NCBI GenBank assembly: GCA_050944415.1
Contig: JBMNRA010000004.1
Span: 3,829-67,828, forward strand
DNA: 64,000 nucleotides
Source: Ruminococcus_G sp050944415
GTDB taxonomy: Bacteria > Bacillota > Clostridia > Lachnospirales > Lachnospiraceae
Direction: 5' to 3'
The notes under the pieces: generated by a model
Told to the model about the DNA's origin: nothing
The model's database searches: none
The model's input: the letters and a program-made list of their open reading frames with translations, nothing else
Program-made: the position numbers and the translations under genes
Shown here: piece by piece, positions 7,598 to 15,996 of the stretch
Layout: every line of letters starts with the position of its first letter
How positions within the stretch are numbered: the first letter of the stretch is position 1

Positions 7598-8695
7598 ATG
7601 GAAACAACCACTGTTGGTTTTATCGGTCTGGGGCTGATCGGAGGCTCCATCGCGAAAGCGCTGCGGAAATTTCATCCGGAATACCGTCTGATGGCTTTCT
7701 CCGCCACGCCGGCCACTCTTGAGCTGGCGCTGTCGGAAAACATTATCGATGAGGCTTTGAGCAGCAATGATGAAAAATTCAGTCAGTGCGACTATATTTT
7801 TCTGTGCGCGCCTGTCAGCACCAATATACAGTATCTCAGATTTCTGAAGGATATTATAAAACCGGAATGCATTATCACCGATGTGGGCAGCGTAAAAGGA
7901 GAAATACATCAGGCGGTTACTGCCCTTGGACTGGATGGAAATTTCATCGGCGGCCACCCCATGGCCGGCTCCGAAAAAACCGGCCTGAAAAACGCGAAGG
8001 ACTATCTCCTGGAGAACGCTTATTATATGATTACCCCCGGCGGTGAGATCAATGTGACTCAGCTGGGCGACTTTCTGGAGCTGGTGCAGTCCATGGGAGC
8101 TATTCCCATGGTTCTGACATATGAAGAACACGATTACATTACGGCAGCGGTCAGCCATCTGCCCCACATCGTTGCCGCTTCTCTGGTGAATCTGGTACAC
8201 AACCTGGACACACCGGATCAGCATATGCGCACAGTTGCGGCGGGAGGTTTCAAAGATATTACCCGAATCGCATCCTCATCACCGGACATGTGGCAGCCTA
8301 TCTGTCTTGAAAACAGATCCCAGATTTCCCGTGTGCTGGATGAATATATCCGTCTGCTGGTTCAGGCCAGATGCTGGATCGACCAGGAAGAATCCGCAGA
8401 TATCTACCGCATGTTCGAACAGGCAAGAGAATATCGGGATGCCATTCCGGATAACTTCAGCGGTCCTATCCGCAAAACCTACGATATCTACTGCGATATT
8501 TATGATGAAGCCGGAGGCATCGCCACCGTCGCAACCATGCTGGCAACCAATAATATCAGTATTAAAAACATCGGAATTATCCACAACCGGGAATTCGGCG
8601 AAGGTGTACTGCGTATAGAATTCTATGATCAGGATTCCTGCAGCACCGCCGAAAAAGTGCTGTCAGACCGGAATTATACATTACATAAATTATAG
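7598..8695 (+). CDS. tyrA: Prephenate dehydrogenase with C-terminal ACT domain
   Basis: Oxidatively decarboxylates prephenate to 4-hydroxyphenylpyruvate on the way to tyrosine. The 365-residue protein opens with the NAD-binding fold GFIGLGLIGGSIAKAL, carries the catalytic region GGHPMAGSEKTG near residue 125 and SHLPHIVAA near 188, and ends with an ACT regulatory domain (about 295-365, GGIATVATMLATNNISIKNI) of the sort that senses tyrosine. It sits between aroF and aroA in one operon, so one transcript supplies the entry step, a late shikimate step and the tyrosine branch. Confidence 0.95.
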   Translation: METTTVGFIGLGLIGGSIAKALRKFHPEYRLMAFSATPATLELALSENIIDEALSSNDEKFSQCDYIFLCAPVSTNIQYLRFLKDIIKPECIITDVGSVKGEIHQAVTALGLDGNFIGGHPMAGSEKTGLKNAKDYLLENAYYMITPGGEINVTQLGDFLELVQSMGAIPMVLTYEEHDYITAAVSHLPHIVAASLVNLVHNLDTPDQHMRTVAAGGFKDITRIASSSPDMWQPICLENRSQISRVLDEYIRLLVQARCWIDQEESADIYRMFEQAREYRDAIPDNFSGPIRKTYDIYCDIYDEAGGIATVATMLATNNISIKNIGIIHNREFGEGVLRIEFYDQDSCSTAEKVLSDRNYTLHKL

Positions 8696-8704
8696 GAGTC
8701 ATAT

Positions 8705-9982
8705 ATGGAAATTATCAGAAGCAAAGCTTTAAAAGGCGAAATTACAGTTCCCGGTGATAAATCCATATCTCACAGAGGAATTATGCTGGGAGCTATCTCC
8801 CAGGGCATAACGGAAATCACCAATTTTCTGCAGGGCGCTGACTGCCTTTCCACCATTTCCTGCTTTCAGAAAATGGGAATTCTCATTGAAAACGATGGAT
8901 CAGCCGTTCGCATACATGGAAAAGGCCTTCGAGGGCTGACAGAGCCTTCCACTGTGCTGGATGTGGGAAACAGCGGTACTACCACACGGCTCATTTCCGG
9001 TATTCTCTGCGGCCAGGACTTTTCCTGTGAGCTGACCGGAGACGCATCCATACAGAAACGTCCCATGGAACGGATCATAACACCTCTGACACAGATGGGC
9101 GGAAACATCCGCAGTCTGAAAGGCAATGGATGCGCGCCTCTGGCTGTCACCGGCGGAACGCTCCATGGCATCCGCTACCGGTCTCCCGTAGCATCTGCGC
9201 AGGTGAAATCCTGTATCCTTCTGGCCGGACTGTATGCTGACTCTCCCACTTCCGTTACCGAGCCTTATCTGTCCCGTAATCATACTGAACTGATGCTCCG
9301 GTTTTTCGGCGCGGAGGTTTCTTCACAAGGAACAACGGCCTGTGTACACCCGGAACCTCAGATGAAAGGACAGCATATTGATGTACCGGGAGATATTTCT
9401 TCCGCCGCTTACTTTATTGCGGCAGCCCTGATGATTCCCGGATCGGAGATTTTGCTGAGAAACGTGGGAATCAATCCTACCCGTGACGGTATTTTACGGG
9501 TATGCAGACAGATGGGAGGAGATATTACGCTTTTAAATCAGCGGATTCAGGGAGGCGAGCCGACTGCGGATCTTCTCGTTAAATCCAGCGATCTTCACGG
9601 TATTACCATAGAAGGTGAAATCATTCCCACGCTGATTGATGAAATTCCCATCATTGCCATCCTGGCGGCAAACGCCCGTGGAACAACGGTTATCAAAGAT
9701 GCCCAGGAACTTAAAGTAAAGGAATCCAACCGGATTGATGCCATGGTTACAGAAATGTCAAAGATGGGAGCTGTCATCGAAGGAACGGATGACGGTATGA
9801 TAATCACGGGAGGGACACCTCTATGCGGCGCTTCTATTGACAGCCGCCTTGACCATCGGATTGCCATGTCTTTCACAGTTGCCGGCATGACAGCCGATGG
9901 CATCACAAGAATCGAACAGGATAATTGCGTATCTATTTCTTATCCTGATTTTTATCGTGATCTTGGCAGCCTGCAGAATTGA
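8705..9982 (+). CDS. aroA: 3-phosphoshikimate 1-carboxyvinyltransferase (EPSP synthase)
   Basis: Transfers the enolpyruvyl group of phosphoenolpyruvate to shikimate 3-phosphate. The 425-residue length and motifs fit the family: PGDKSISHR at residue 17, DVGNSGTTTRLISG near 86, IQKRPMERI near 114, DISSAAYFIAAA and KVKESNRIDAM near 340. TAGGAG lies upstream of the ATG. The 3' end overlaps the convergent cbiO gene by 50 bases, so no terminator stands between them. Confidence 0.96.
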   Translation: MEIIRSKALKGEITVPGDKSISHRGIMLGAISQGITEITNFLQGADCLSTISCFQKMGILIENDGSAVRIHGKGLRGLTEPSTVLDVGNSGTTTRLISGILCGQDFSCELTGDASIQKRPMERIITPLTQMGGNIRSLKGNGCAPLAVTGGTLHGIRYRSPVASAQVKSCILLAGLYADSPTSVTEPYLSRNHTELMLRFFGAEVSSQGTTACVHPEPQMKGQHIDVPGDISSAAYFIAAALMIPGSEILLRNVGINPTRDGILRVCRQMGGDITLLNQRIQGGEPTADLLVKSSDLHGITIEGEIIPTLIDEIPIIAILAANARGTTVIKDAQELKVKESNRIDAMVTEMSKMGAVIEGTDDGMIITGGTPLCGASIDSRLDHRIAMSFTVAGMTADGITRIEQDNCVSISYPDFYRDLGSLQN

Positions 9983-10820
9983 TGTTTTCGATATAATTTT
10001 CCAGCATTTTAAGATTTTTGGGTGCAGGAAGGGAATGATCCAAAATTCCTTTCCTGCACAAACTTTCGAAAAACTCCAGAACCACGGGAGGTTCCAGATT
10101 GGTTTGCTCCAGAATCTGCCGTTCTGAAAAAACCTGGGCTGGCGAACCCTGCGTTAATACTTTTCCACTGTCAAACAGAATCACCTCATCTGCCCATTCA
10201 TAAGCATAATTCACATCATGGGTTGCTATCATAACCGTTATGCCTGCTTCCGTCATCTGATCCACAATGTGATTGACCAGGGCAGTATGTCTGGGATCCA
10301 GTGCCGCAGCCGGTTCATCCAATATGATTACCTCGGGATGCATGACAAGTATATCTGCAATGGACACCTGCTTTTTCTGGCCGCCGCTCAACGCATGGGT
10401 GGGCTTATGACGAAAAGGTGTGATCTCCAATCTCCGGATAATATCTTCCACATCTTTTTTCACCCGCTCTTCTTCAATCCCCAGATTCATAGGACCGAAG
10501 GAAATTTCCTGATAAACGCTGGCACAAAAAAGCTGATTGTCAGGATCCTGAAAAACAATCCCCACCTTACTTCTTAAATCAAGCAGTTCTTTTCTGGTAT
10601 AAGCCAGTTCCTTTCCATGAAAGTATATCTTCCCTGACTGAGGCTTTAAAATGCCGGTGCAGCACAGGAAAAAAGTGGATTTTCCACTTCCGTTGGCTCC
10701 CATAACCGCAATCTTCTGTCCCTTTTTTATTTCCAGGGAAAGACCGTTCAAAGAATGCGTATTGTCATCATCATAGGAAAACATCAGATCTTCGGCCTTT
10801 ATAATTACATCTGTTGTCAT
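9933..10820 (-). CDS. cbiO: Cobalt ECF transporter ATP-binding protein
   Basis: A 295-residue energy-coupling ATPase. Walker A GANGSGKS is near residue 38, the Q-loop near FQDPDNQLF, signature ALSGGQKKQVSIA near 138 and Walker B with IILDEPAAALDPRH near 160. It powers cobalt uptake with CbiM, CbiN and CbiQ. ATG 10820 is chosen because AGGAGG lies eight bases before it and it forms an ATGA overlap with cbiQ. The last 50 bases overlap the convergent aroA gene. Confidence 0.92.
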   Translation of the reverse strand: MTTDVIIKAEDLMFSYDDDNTHSLNGLSLEIKKGQKIAVMGANGSGKSTFFLCCTGILKPQSGKIYFHGKELAYTRKELLDLRSKVGIVFQDPDNQLFCASVYQEISFGPMNLGIEEERVKKDVEDIIRRLEITPFRHKPTHALSGGQKKQVSIADILVMHPEVIILDEPAAALDPRHTALVNHIVDQMTEAGITVMIATHDVNYAYEWADEVILFDSGKVLTQGSPAQVFSERQILEQTNLEPPVVLEFFESLCRKGILDHSLPAPKNLKMLENYIENINSAGCQDHDKNQDKK

Positions 10821-11593
10821 GAAAAAAACCTCCTCCATACCGCAAAAGAAAACAGCAGCACCTCAAAACAGCCAATCATCAGAATAATTTTCTTTCTGGG
10901 AGGCCGGTTTTCGGAGAGTACACGAATCCTGCCGTCATAGCATCTGGCCTCCATTGCATCATACAGCCGGCCGGAACGGCTGACAGCACGGATCATCAGT
11001 ACGGATCCCAGCATACCGAAAGATTTCAGTGAAGTCCTGTAGTCTTTATTACCCAGCCGACAGTCCTGAGATTTGGAGATTGCCGATGCTGTATCCAACA
11101 GAATGAAGATAAAACGGTAAATCAGCAGCATCATCTCAATCAGCAGTTTCGGACAGTGCAGTTTTCTCAAAACCTCCAGAATGTCCGGCATAGGCGTATT
11201 AAAAGACAGAAAATACAGACAGGATACCGCTGCCAGAGCCGTCAGGATCAACTGAAGAGCATAGAAAAAAGAGTGACTGCCCGCTGTCAGATACCAGTCA
11301 CCGATTCTCAGCGCAAAAAGATCCAGTGGTGCACGTCTGATGTTAAACATAATAGCCAGAGTACTCAGCAAAAGAAATGCCAGCGGCACTGTAAGGAAAC
11401 GAATATATCGGGAAACAGGGATTCCTCCTTTCCACACAGTAAGAATCCCTGTTACCATCAGAACAATGCATGCCACTGCAGCTGAACGACTCATTACACA
11501 GATAAACAGTGTAATAACTGCAAAAGCAAACTTTTCACCGGCATTTTCATATCTGAGTCTGGACTGATAACATAATTTATCAATGAGAATCAT
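10817..11593 (-). CDS. cbiQ: Cobalt ECF transporter transmembrane protein CbiQ
   Basis: A 258-residue polytopic T-component linking the ATPase to the substrate-specific subunit. Hydrophobic helices alternate with a basic cytoplasmic region, and the coupling motif SRSGRLYDAMEARCYDGRIR near residue 205 corresponds to the Ala-Arg-Gly-type coupling helices of the family. It overlaps cbiN by 14 bases and cbiO by four. Confidence 0.9.
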   Translation of the reverse strand: MILIDKLCYQSRLRYENAGEKFAFAVITLFICVMSRSAAVACIVLMVTGILTVWKGGIPVSRYIRFLTVPLAFLLLSTLAIMFNIRRAPLDLFALRIGDWYLTAGSHSFFYALQLILTALAAVSCLYFLSFNTPMPDILEVLRKLHCPKLLIEMMLLIYRFIFILLDTASAISKSQDCRLGNKDYRTSLKSFGMLGSVLMIRAVSRSGRLYDAMEARCYDGRIRVLSENRPPRKKIILMIGCFEVLLFSFAVWRRFFS

Positions 11594-11894
11594 GACCTTC
11601 CTCTTTCATCCATTTTTTCCGTTCCACAAAACGTCCCATGACAAAAGCGATAATTCCCACTCCGATTCCCGTCTGAACACAGAACAACAGGCTTTCCACC
11701 TCTCCCGGCAGTTCTCCGCCAAGAATATTTTCAAATATGGGTGTTGCCCAGGGCTCATAGGAAGAATCTACTTCCTCCACCACTTCGCTTCCAGCGTCAT
11801 CGGATCCTCCGAATTCTGCGTCTTTTAAGGCAAAAAGCGGAATAAACGCAATCAATATAGCGGCAATGATTAATGCAATAACTGTCTTTTTCAT
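11580..11894 (-). CDS. cbiN: Energy-coupling factor cobalt transport protein CbiN
   Basis: A 104-residue protein with two membrane helices (about 4-23 and 70-90) and an acidic external loop between them, the topology of CbiN, which assists loading of cobalt into CbiM. The segment YEPWATPIFENILGGELPGE matches the family's external loop. It starts one base after the cbiM stop codon, which supports translational coupling. Confidence 0.88.
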   Translation of the reverse strand: MKKTVIALIIAAILIAFIPLFALKDAEFGGSDDAGSEVVEEVDSSYEPWATPIFENILGGELPGEVESLLFCVQTGIGVGIIAFVMGRFVERKKWMKEEGHDSH

Positions 11895-11895
11895 A

Positions 11896-12642
11896 TTACT
11901 TTGCCTCCTTTAAAAATCCGATGGCGCGCAGCTCCGGCTTCGCGTAGCTTTCCAGTCCCATTACGATTATCACAGTAATGATTCCCTCGATAATTGCCAG
12001 GGGCACCTGTGTCGGAGCGAACACTGCAAGAAATTTTCCCATGGCTCCCCAGACGGATGTGTCGGCATGATGAGCGAGAGCCATCTGAACAGCTGTTACA
12101 CAGTATGTAAACAGATCTCCCAGAGAGGCTGCCAGAAATACGGCAATCCGTTTGTTTACCTTTGTCTTTTTGCAAATCAGATAAATACCGTAAGAAACAA
12201 AAGGACCGGCAATTGCCATGGAAAATACGTTGGCTCCCAGCGTTGTCAGTCCTCCGTGGGCCAGCAGAATCGCCTGAAACAAAAGCACAATAATTCCCAG
12301 GATCGATACGGCAGACGGTCCGAAAAGAATGGCTCCCAGACCGGTTCCCGTCATGTGGGAACAGCTTCCCGTCACCGAAGGAATTTTCAAGGATGAAATT
12401 ACGAATATAAAAGCACCTGACATAGCCAGCAGTGTAATCAGCTTCTTATTTTGATTAATTGTTTTCTTAATTGAAAAGAAGCCTGCAATTAAGAACGGCA
12501 CACACAGCACTCCCCAGGCAATGCAAAAGCTTCCGGGAAGGTATCCTTCCATAATGTGCATGGCACTGACATTGGGAATAATTCCGAACATGATTGCAAG
12601 AGCCCCTGCCAGCAAGATCGTTTGTTTCTGTTTTTTACTCAT
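11896..12642 (-). CDS. cbiM: Cobalt ECF transporter substrate-binding protein CbiM
   Basis: The substrate-specific membrane subunit for Co2+, needed for cobalamin synthesis. The mature N-terminus MHIMEGYLP, whose His residues bind the metal in CbiM/NikM proteins, follows a cleavable-looking hydrophobic leader ending NVSA. Further family motifs are SCSHMTGTGLGAILFGP and LLAHGGLTTLGANVFSM. I take ATG 12642 (GGGAG seven bases upstream), giving 248 residues; an in-frame start ten codons upstream lies in the terminator region. It is the first gene after the cobalamin riboswitch. Confidence 0.93.
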   Translation of the reverse strand: MSKKQKQTILLAGALAIMFGIIPNVSAMHIMEGYLPGSFCIAWGVLCVPFLIAGFFSIKKTINQNKKLITLLAMSGAFIFVISSLKIPSVTGSCSHMTGTGLGAILFGPSAVSILGIIVLLFQAILLAHGGLTTLGANVFSMAIAGPFVSYGIYLICKKTKVNKRIAVFLAASLGDLFTYCVTAVQMALAHHADTSVWGAMGKFLAVFAPTQVPLAIIEGIITVIIVMGLESYAKPELRAIGFLKEAK

Positions 12643-12670
12643 TTTTCTTCTCCCTTCTGATTTTGAATAC

Positions 12671-12697
12671 AAAAAAAGCCCGTCACGATGACAGGCT
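12671..12697 (-). terminator. Riboswitch-controlled terminator before cbiM
   Basis: On the minus strand AGCCTGTCA (12697-12689) pairs with TGACGGGCT (12685-12677), with one G-U pair, and is followed by a run of T. It sits between the cobalamin aptamer and cbiM, as expected for transcriptional attenuation. Confidence 0.8.
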
Positions 12698-12779
12698 ATC
12701 AGAAGAACAAGAGGTTATAGCATATCTAATGAATTGAACGCTATGAGCCAACCTGTTCTTACACAAGCCATCGTTCGTA

Positions 12780-12962
12780 ACCTGTGTAAATCGTATGCAC
12801 AAGGCAGGTCTTCTGACTCAGGCTTCATAGCTGTACTAAACCTTCCCGAAATTCTATTCAGTGGTTTCCTCAAGTACTGCTCCTCCATCACAGCGGCGCG
12901 ACCGTGTGAGATTTTCACTCAACTTCCCTATTATTCTGTAAAAACAGACACCTTTGCACATT
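12780..12962 (-). ncRNA. Cobalamin riboswitch
   Basis: Read on the minus strand, this leader has the conserved landmarks of the adenosylcobalamin aptamer: a GGGAA and GTGAAAATC segment, a CGCCGCTGTGATGG stretch (the CCGCNACTGT-like core) and the highly typical GAGTCAGAAGACCTGCC (B12 box region). It precedes cbiMNQO and a terminator hairpin, so excess cobalamin should reduce cobalt import. Ends are approximate; the rest of 12643-13023 holds the linker and terminator and no gene. Confidence 0.92.
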
Positions 12963-13023
12963 CAATTCAATTAATTATAACATATCACATACTCTTGTCA
13001 AGATTTTTTCTCAATAATAAAGA

Positions 13024-13947
13024 TTAGCGCAGAAAACCTTCGATGATTTTCTTCTCAGCTTCCTCCTCAGTAAGTCCCAGAGTTTTCAGCTTCATAATCT
13101 GTTCACCGGCAATCTTTCCGATGGCGGCCTCATGAATCAAAGATGCGTCAATATTTCCTGCAAAAAGTTCCGGCGCTGCATTTACCGTGCCGTTCTCCGC
13201 CAGAATCGCATCACATTCCGAATGCCCGGTACATCTGCAGTTTCCGCTGATTTTAGAATGGTAATCCTGTCTGGAATTTCCTCTTGCCACGGAACGGGAG
13301 ATCAGATCCACACCGGAATCTTCTCCTTCCAAAGTCACATCAAATTCACTGACCGCCTGATCTTCCCCGTCAGTCATCAGACGTTCATGTATAATCAGAC
13401 GGGCTCTGGCGGCAAGTTTTGCAGTGGTTTTTCGAAACGTACTGTCCACGCCGCCGATCTGCAGTGTGTCCATTTCCATAACCGCTTCCTCTCCCAGTTC
13501 AATATCCGTCACCGGATCAATTCTCTTGAATCCAGTACCTGTCCCGGTTCCGATATGTTTTTCCTGATATAAAACATGAGCCCCTTTATCCAGGAAAAAA
13601 CGATGGATTCCATTATGCTTTGCCATACCGTCATTATCTGTATGTACGCCGCATCCGGCCACAATGGTTACATCCGCGCCGGCTCCCACATAAAAATCAT
13701 TATATACCAGATCATCCACACCGCCATGTGTTACACAGGCGGGAATATAAACCGTTTCCTTTCTGGCCTCGGGGCTGATGCGGATAACAAGACCAGGAGC
13801 ATCTTCCTTGGATTCAATCGTAACATGTTTAGAGGACTGCCGTCCCGCACATTGTCCGTTTTCCCGTATGTTGTAGGCAATTCCTCCATCTGCTTCTCCA
13901 TCCCAGTCAGATACCGTTTTCAGCATTTCCTTTGTAATCTCGTCCAT
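13024..13947 (-). CDS. Short SufB/SufD-type Fe-S cluster assembly protein
   Basis: A 307-residue SufBD-family beta-helix scaffold, much shorter than the roughly 450-470 residues of classical SufB. The C-terminal core is recognisable: SRSVARGNSRQDYHSKISG, then CRCTGHSECDAILAENG and LIHEAAIGKI. Aligned by eye with E. coli SufB, the IEHEAT region is kept (IHEAA), while the position of the catalytic Cys of SufB appears to be non-cysteine; nearby Cys residues in CRCTGHSEC are alternatives. The start ATG 13947 shares one base with the SufC-like stop (TAATG). Length and two-gene arrangement resemble minimal SufC/SufB systems (sometimes called SmsCB). Confidence 0.85.
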   Translation of the reverse strand: MDEITKEMLKTVSDWDGEADGGIAYNIRENGQCAGRQSSKHVTIESKEDAPGLVIRISPEARKETVYIPACVTHGGVDDLVYNDFYVGAGADVTIVAGCGVHTDNDGMAKHNGIHRFFLDKGAHVLYQEKHIGTGTGTGFKRIDPVTDIELGEEAVMEMDTLQIGGVDSTFRKTTAKLAARARLIIHERLMTDGEDQAVSEFDVTLEGEDSGVDLISRSVARGNSRQDYHSKISGNCRCTGHSECDAILAENGTVNAAPELFAGNIDASLIHEAAIGKIAGEQIMKLKTLGLTEEEAEKKIIEGFLR

Positions 13948-14684
13948 TATGCGGCACCTCCTTTTTCGCCTTTGTGCAGCGGACAATTAGTTCCTTTCTC
14001 CTCATCCAGCAGACCTGGAAGAACCTCATCTTTATTCCCTGCCATTCTGACCTTTCCGTCAGCGATTACAATAATATAGTCAGCAATATCCAGAATTCTC
14101 TCCTGATGAGAAATAATCAGAAGCGATTCATGATGATTATTTTTCAGTCTCTGAAAAGCATCAATCAGATTGGTAAAACTCCACAGATCAATCCCGGCCT
14201 CCGGCTCATCAAATACCAGAACTTTCGCTCCTTTTTTTGCAAGAACCGTAGCAATTTCTATACGCTTGCTTTCGCCGCCGGAAAGACTTCCGTCTACATC
14301 CCGGTCAATATATTCCTGGGCACAAAGTCCTACTTCCCCCAGAATACTGCAGAGACGGTCTTCATCCAGCGTTTCCTGGGAAGCAAGTTCCATCAGATCC
14401 CGGACCTTCAGGCCTTTAAAACGAACCGGCTGCTGAAAAGCATATCCAATACCATGACGGGAACGTTCCGTAATGTCCCAGTCCGTAATATCTTCTCCAT
14501 CCAGCAGAATTTTTCCCTGTGTGGGACTGGCAATACCGGCAATTATCTTCGCAATGGAAGTCTTGCCTCCACCGTTTGGTCCGGTAATTACAGTCATCTT
14601 GCCGTCCGGAACAGTAAAATCAATTTTCTTCAATATCTCCTCCCCTCCGGGGAGCGTCCATTCAATTCCCTTCAGTTCCAGCAT
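13947..14684 (-). CDS. SufC-like Fe-S assembly ATPase
   Basis: A 245-residue ABC-type ATPase. Walker A GPNGGGKT is at residues 35-42, signature SLSGGESKRIEIATV near 132 and Walker B LVFDEPEAGIDLW near 155; the GESKR signature and EPEAGID form match SufC-type rather than importer ATPases. It should drive conformational change in the partner SufB-like scaffold. ATG 14684 has GGAGG eight bases upstream. It overlaps the 3' end of the sigma-like gene by 23 bases. No SufS, SufU or SufE is adjacent, so the sulfur source must be encoded elsewhere. Confidence 0.88.
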   Translation of the reverse strand: MLELKGIEWTLPGGEEILKKIDFTVPDGKMTVITGPNGGGKTSIAKIIAGIASPTQGKILLDGEDITDWDITERSRHGIGYAFQQPVRFKGLKVRDLMELASQETLDEDRLCSILGEVGLCAQEYIDRDVDGSLSGGESKRIEIATVLAKKGAKVLVFDEPEAGIDLWSFTNLIDAFQRLKNNHHESLLIISHQERILDIADYIIVIADGKVRMAGNKDEVLPGLLDEEKGTNCPLHKGEKGGAA

Positions 14685-15321
14685 CTGTTGTACCTCCTTC
14701 TTCTCCAGTATCTTCACCAGTCAGTTTTATGATATCTCTTACATTCTCCTCAGAAATTCCCATATCGGCTGCGATTTCTTCCGGATATACTTTTCGGCCA
14801 AGCTCTTTTTCCAACTTCGTAAGACTTTCATCCAGAGCCCGGACCTTTTCCACCATGCTGCGATCCGCCGCCTGCCATGAAGCCGACCTCTCAGATGCAC
14901 GGGAAAGTTCCCTGGAAATACATTTCTTAATAACCTCCTCCGGATTGTTCGCACCGACTGCCTCCTGCAGTCCAAGTATAAGGCCCAGATTTCCTTCCTG
15001 AATCAGATCTTCAAGTGCCAGTTCCTTACTGTGATACTTTACCGCTTCCCCGGCGACATAGGAAAGCCAGTATCTTTCTTCACTCTGCTCCCCGCCCGTT
15101 CCGTCAAGAGACGCGAGATAATCTTCCAGGTATTCCTGCTCCTCCCGGGACAGGCTGTTCTCCTCCCGCTTCTCAGAAACATAATCCATAATCATGGCAA
15201 TCTGATCTTCGCTCAGATGTTCCTCTCTGAAAAATTCTTCCACATCCCGTCTTTCGGTCATGGTTCCGGCTCTCTGAACCATAAAATTCTGAAGTTTTTG
15301 CTGAAAAGTATTTTTATCCAT
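14662..15321 (-). CDS. Sigma-70-like protein lacking region 4
   Basis: A 219-residue protein with sigma-factor segments: LSREEQEYLEDYL (about 58-70), WLSYVAGEAVKYHSKELALE then DLIQEGNLGLILGLQEA (about 85-121, regions 2.1-2.2), a degenerate 2.3-2.4 segment around ISRELSRASERSASWQ, and LEKELGRKVYPEEIAADMGIS (about 170-190, region 3.0-like). It ends in an acidic low-complexity tail and has no region 4, so it cannot contact a -35 element in the usual way. It might be a degenerate sigma factor, an anti-sigma decoy or a core-polymerase-binding regulator. The gene lies between DUF47 and sufC and overlaps sufC. Confidence 0.7.
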   Translation of the reverse strand: MDKNTFQQKLQNFMVQRAGTMTERRDVEEFFREEHLSEDQIAMIMDYVSEKREENSLSREEQEYLEDYLASLDGTGGEQSEERYWLSYVAGEAVKYHSKELALEDLIQEGNLGLILGLQEAVGANNPEEVIKKCISRELSRASERSASWQAADRSMVEKVRALDESLTKLEKELGRKVYPEEIAADMGISEENVRDIIKLTGEDTGEEGGTTDAGTEGN

Positions 15322-15343
15322 CTGTCTCCGCCTTTCTGGCAAA

Positions 15344-15967
15344 TTATGAGTTATTCATTACAACGCTTTCCACATCATCTGCCACATGCTCGCAGGCATC
15401 CGCACACTTTTCCAGGTAAGTATATATTTCCCTCCAGGCAATGATGTGAAGCAGATCAGAATTATCCATATGCAGATTCCTCATATTGGAGATATAGAGC
15501 TGATCCGCCTCTTCTTCCAGTGTATTGATCCGTATGATATAATCTTTAATTTTTTTCGAACGTCTGAAATTGGAAAATTCCTGCAGCAGACCGCACACTT
15601 CCTCACAACACTGTATGATCACATCCAGCATATCAACCGCTTCCGGTTTAATGACCTGCACGTTATTCATATAAACGCGGATGAAAACTTCTTCAATCTT
15701 ATCTGTCATCTCATCTATATTATGACTGAGAGATGATATATCCTCCCTCTCAATGGGGGTGATAAATGCTTTTGCCAGTTTATCCGTAAGCTGATGCTTT
15801 TTTTCATCAGCTTCATGCTCAATCTTATGTATTTCACTGAGCTTTTCAGACATATCTTCCGCTTTGAAATCTGTAAGAAACTTCTTCAGAAGATAGGCTG
15901 CCTGACAGGAAAGCTTTGCACACTCCACAAAATTATCAAAATAAAAAGAGTCCTGTTTCTTAGCCAT
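15344..15967 (-). CDS. DUF47 (PhoU-like) phosphate transport regulator
   Basis: A 207-residue all-helical protein of the PhoU-like DUF47 family. Acidic helices carry HKIEHEADEKKHQL near residue 48, HNIDEMTDKIEE and CADACEHVADDVESVVM at the C-terminus, the repeated E/D-rich motifs that bind metal in PhoU-like folds. The gene lies 29 bases downstream of a PiT transporter gene, the standard pairing, and probably modulates that transporter. Confidence 0.9.
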   Translation of the reverse strand: MAKKQDSFYFDNFVECAKLSCQAAYLLKKFLTDFKAEDMSEKLSEIHKIEHEADEKKHQLTDKLAKAFITPIEREDISSLSHNIDEMTDKIEEVFIRVYMNNVQVIKPEAVDMLDVIIQCCEEVCGLLQEFSNFRRSKKIKDYIIRINTLEEEADQLYISNMRNLHMDNSDLLHIIAWREIYTYLEKCADACEHVADDVESVVMNNS

Positions 15968-15996
15968 CTTTACCGCTCCTTTATCTAAGAATTATA

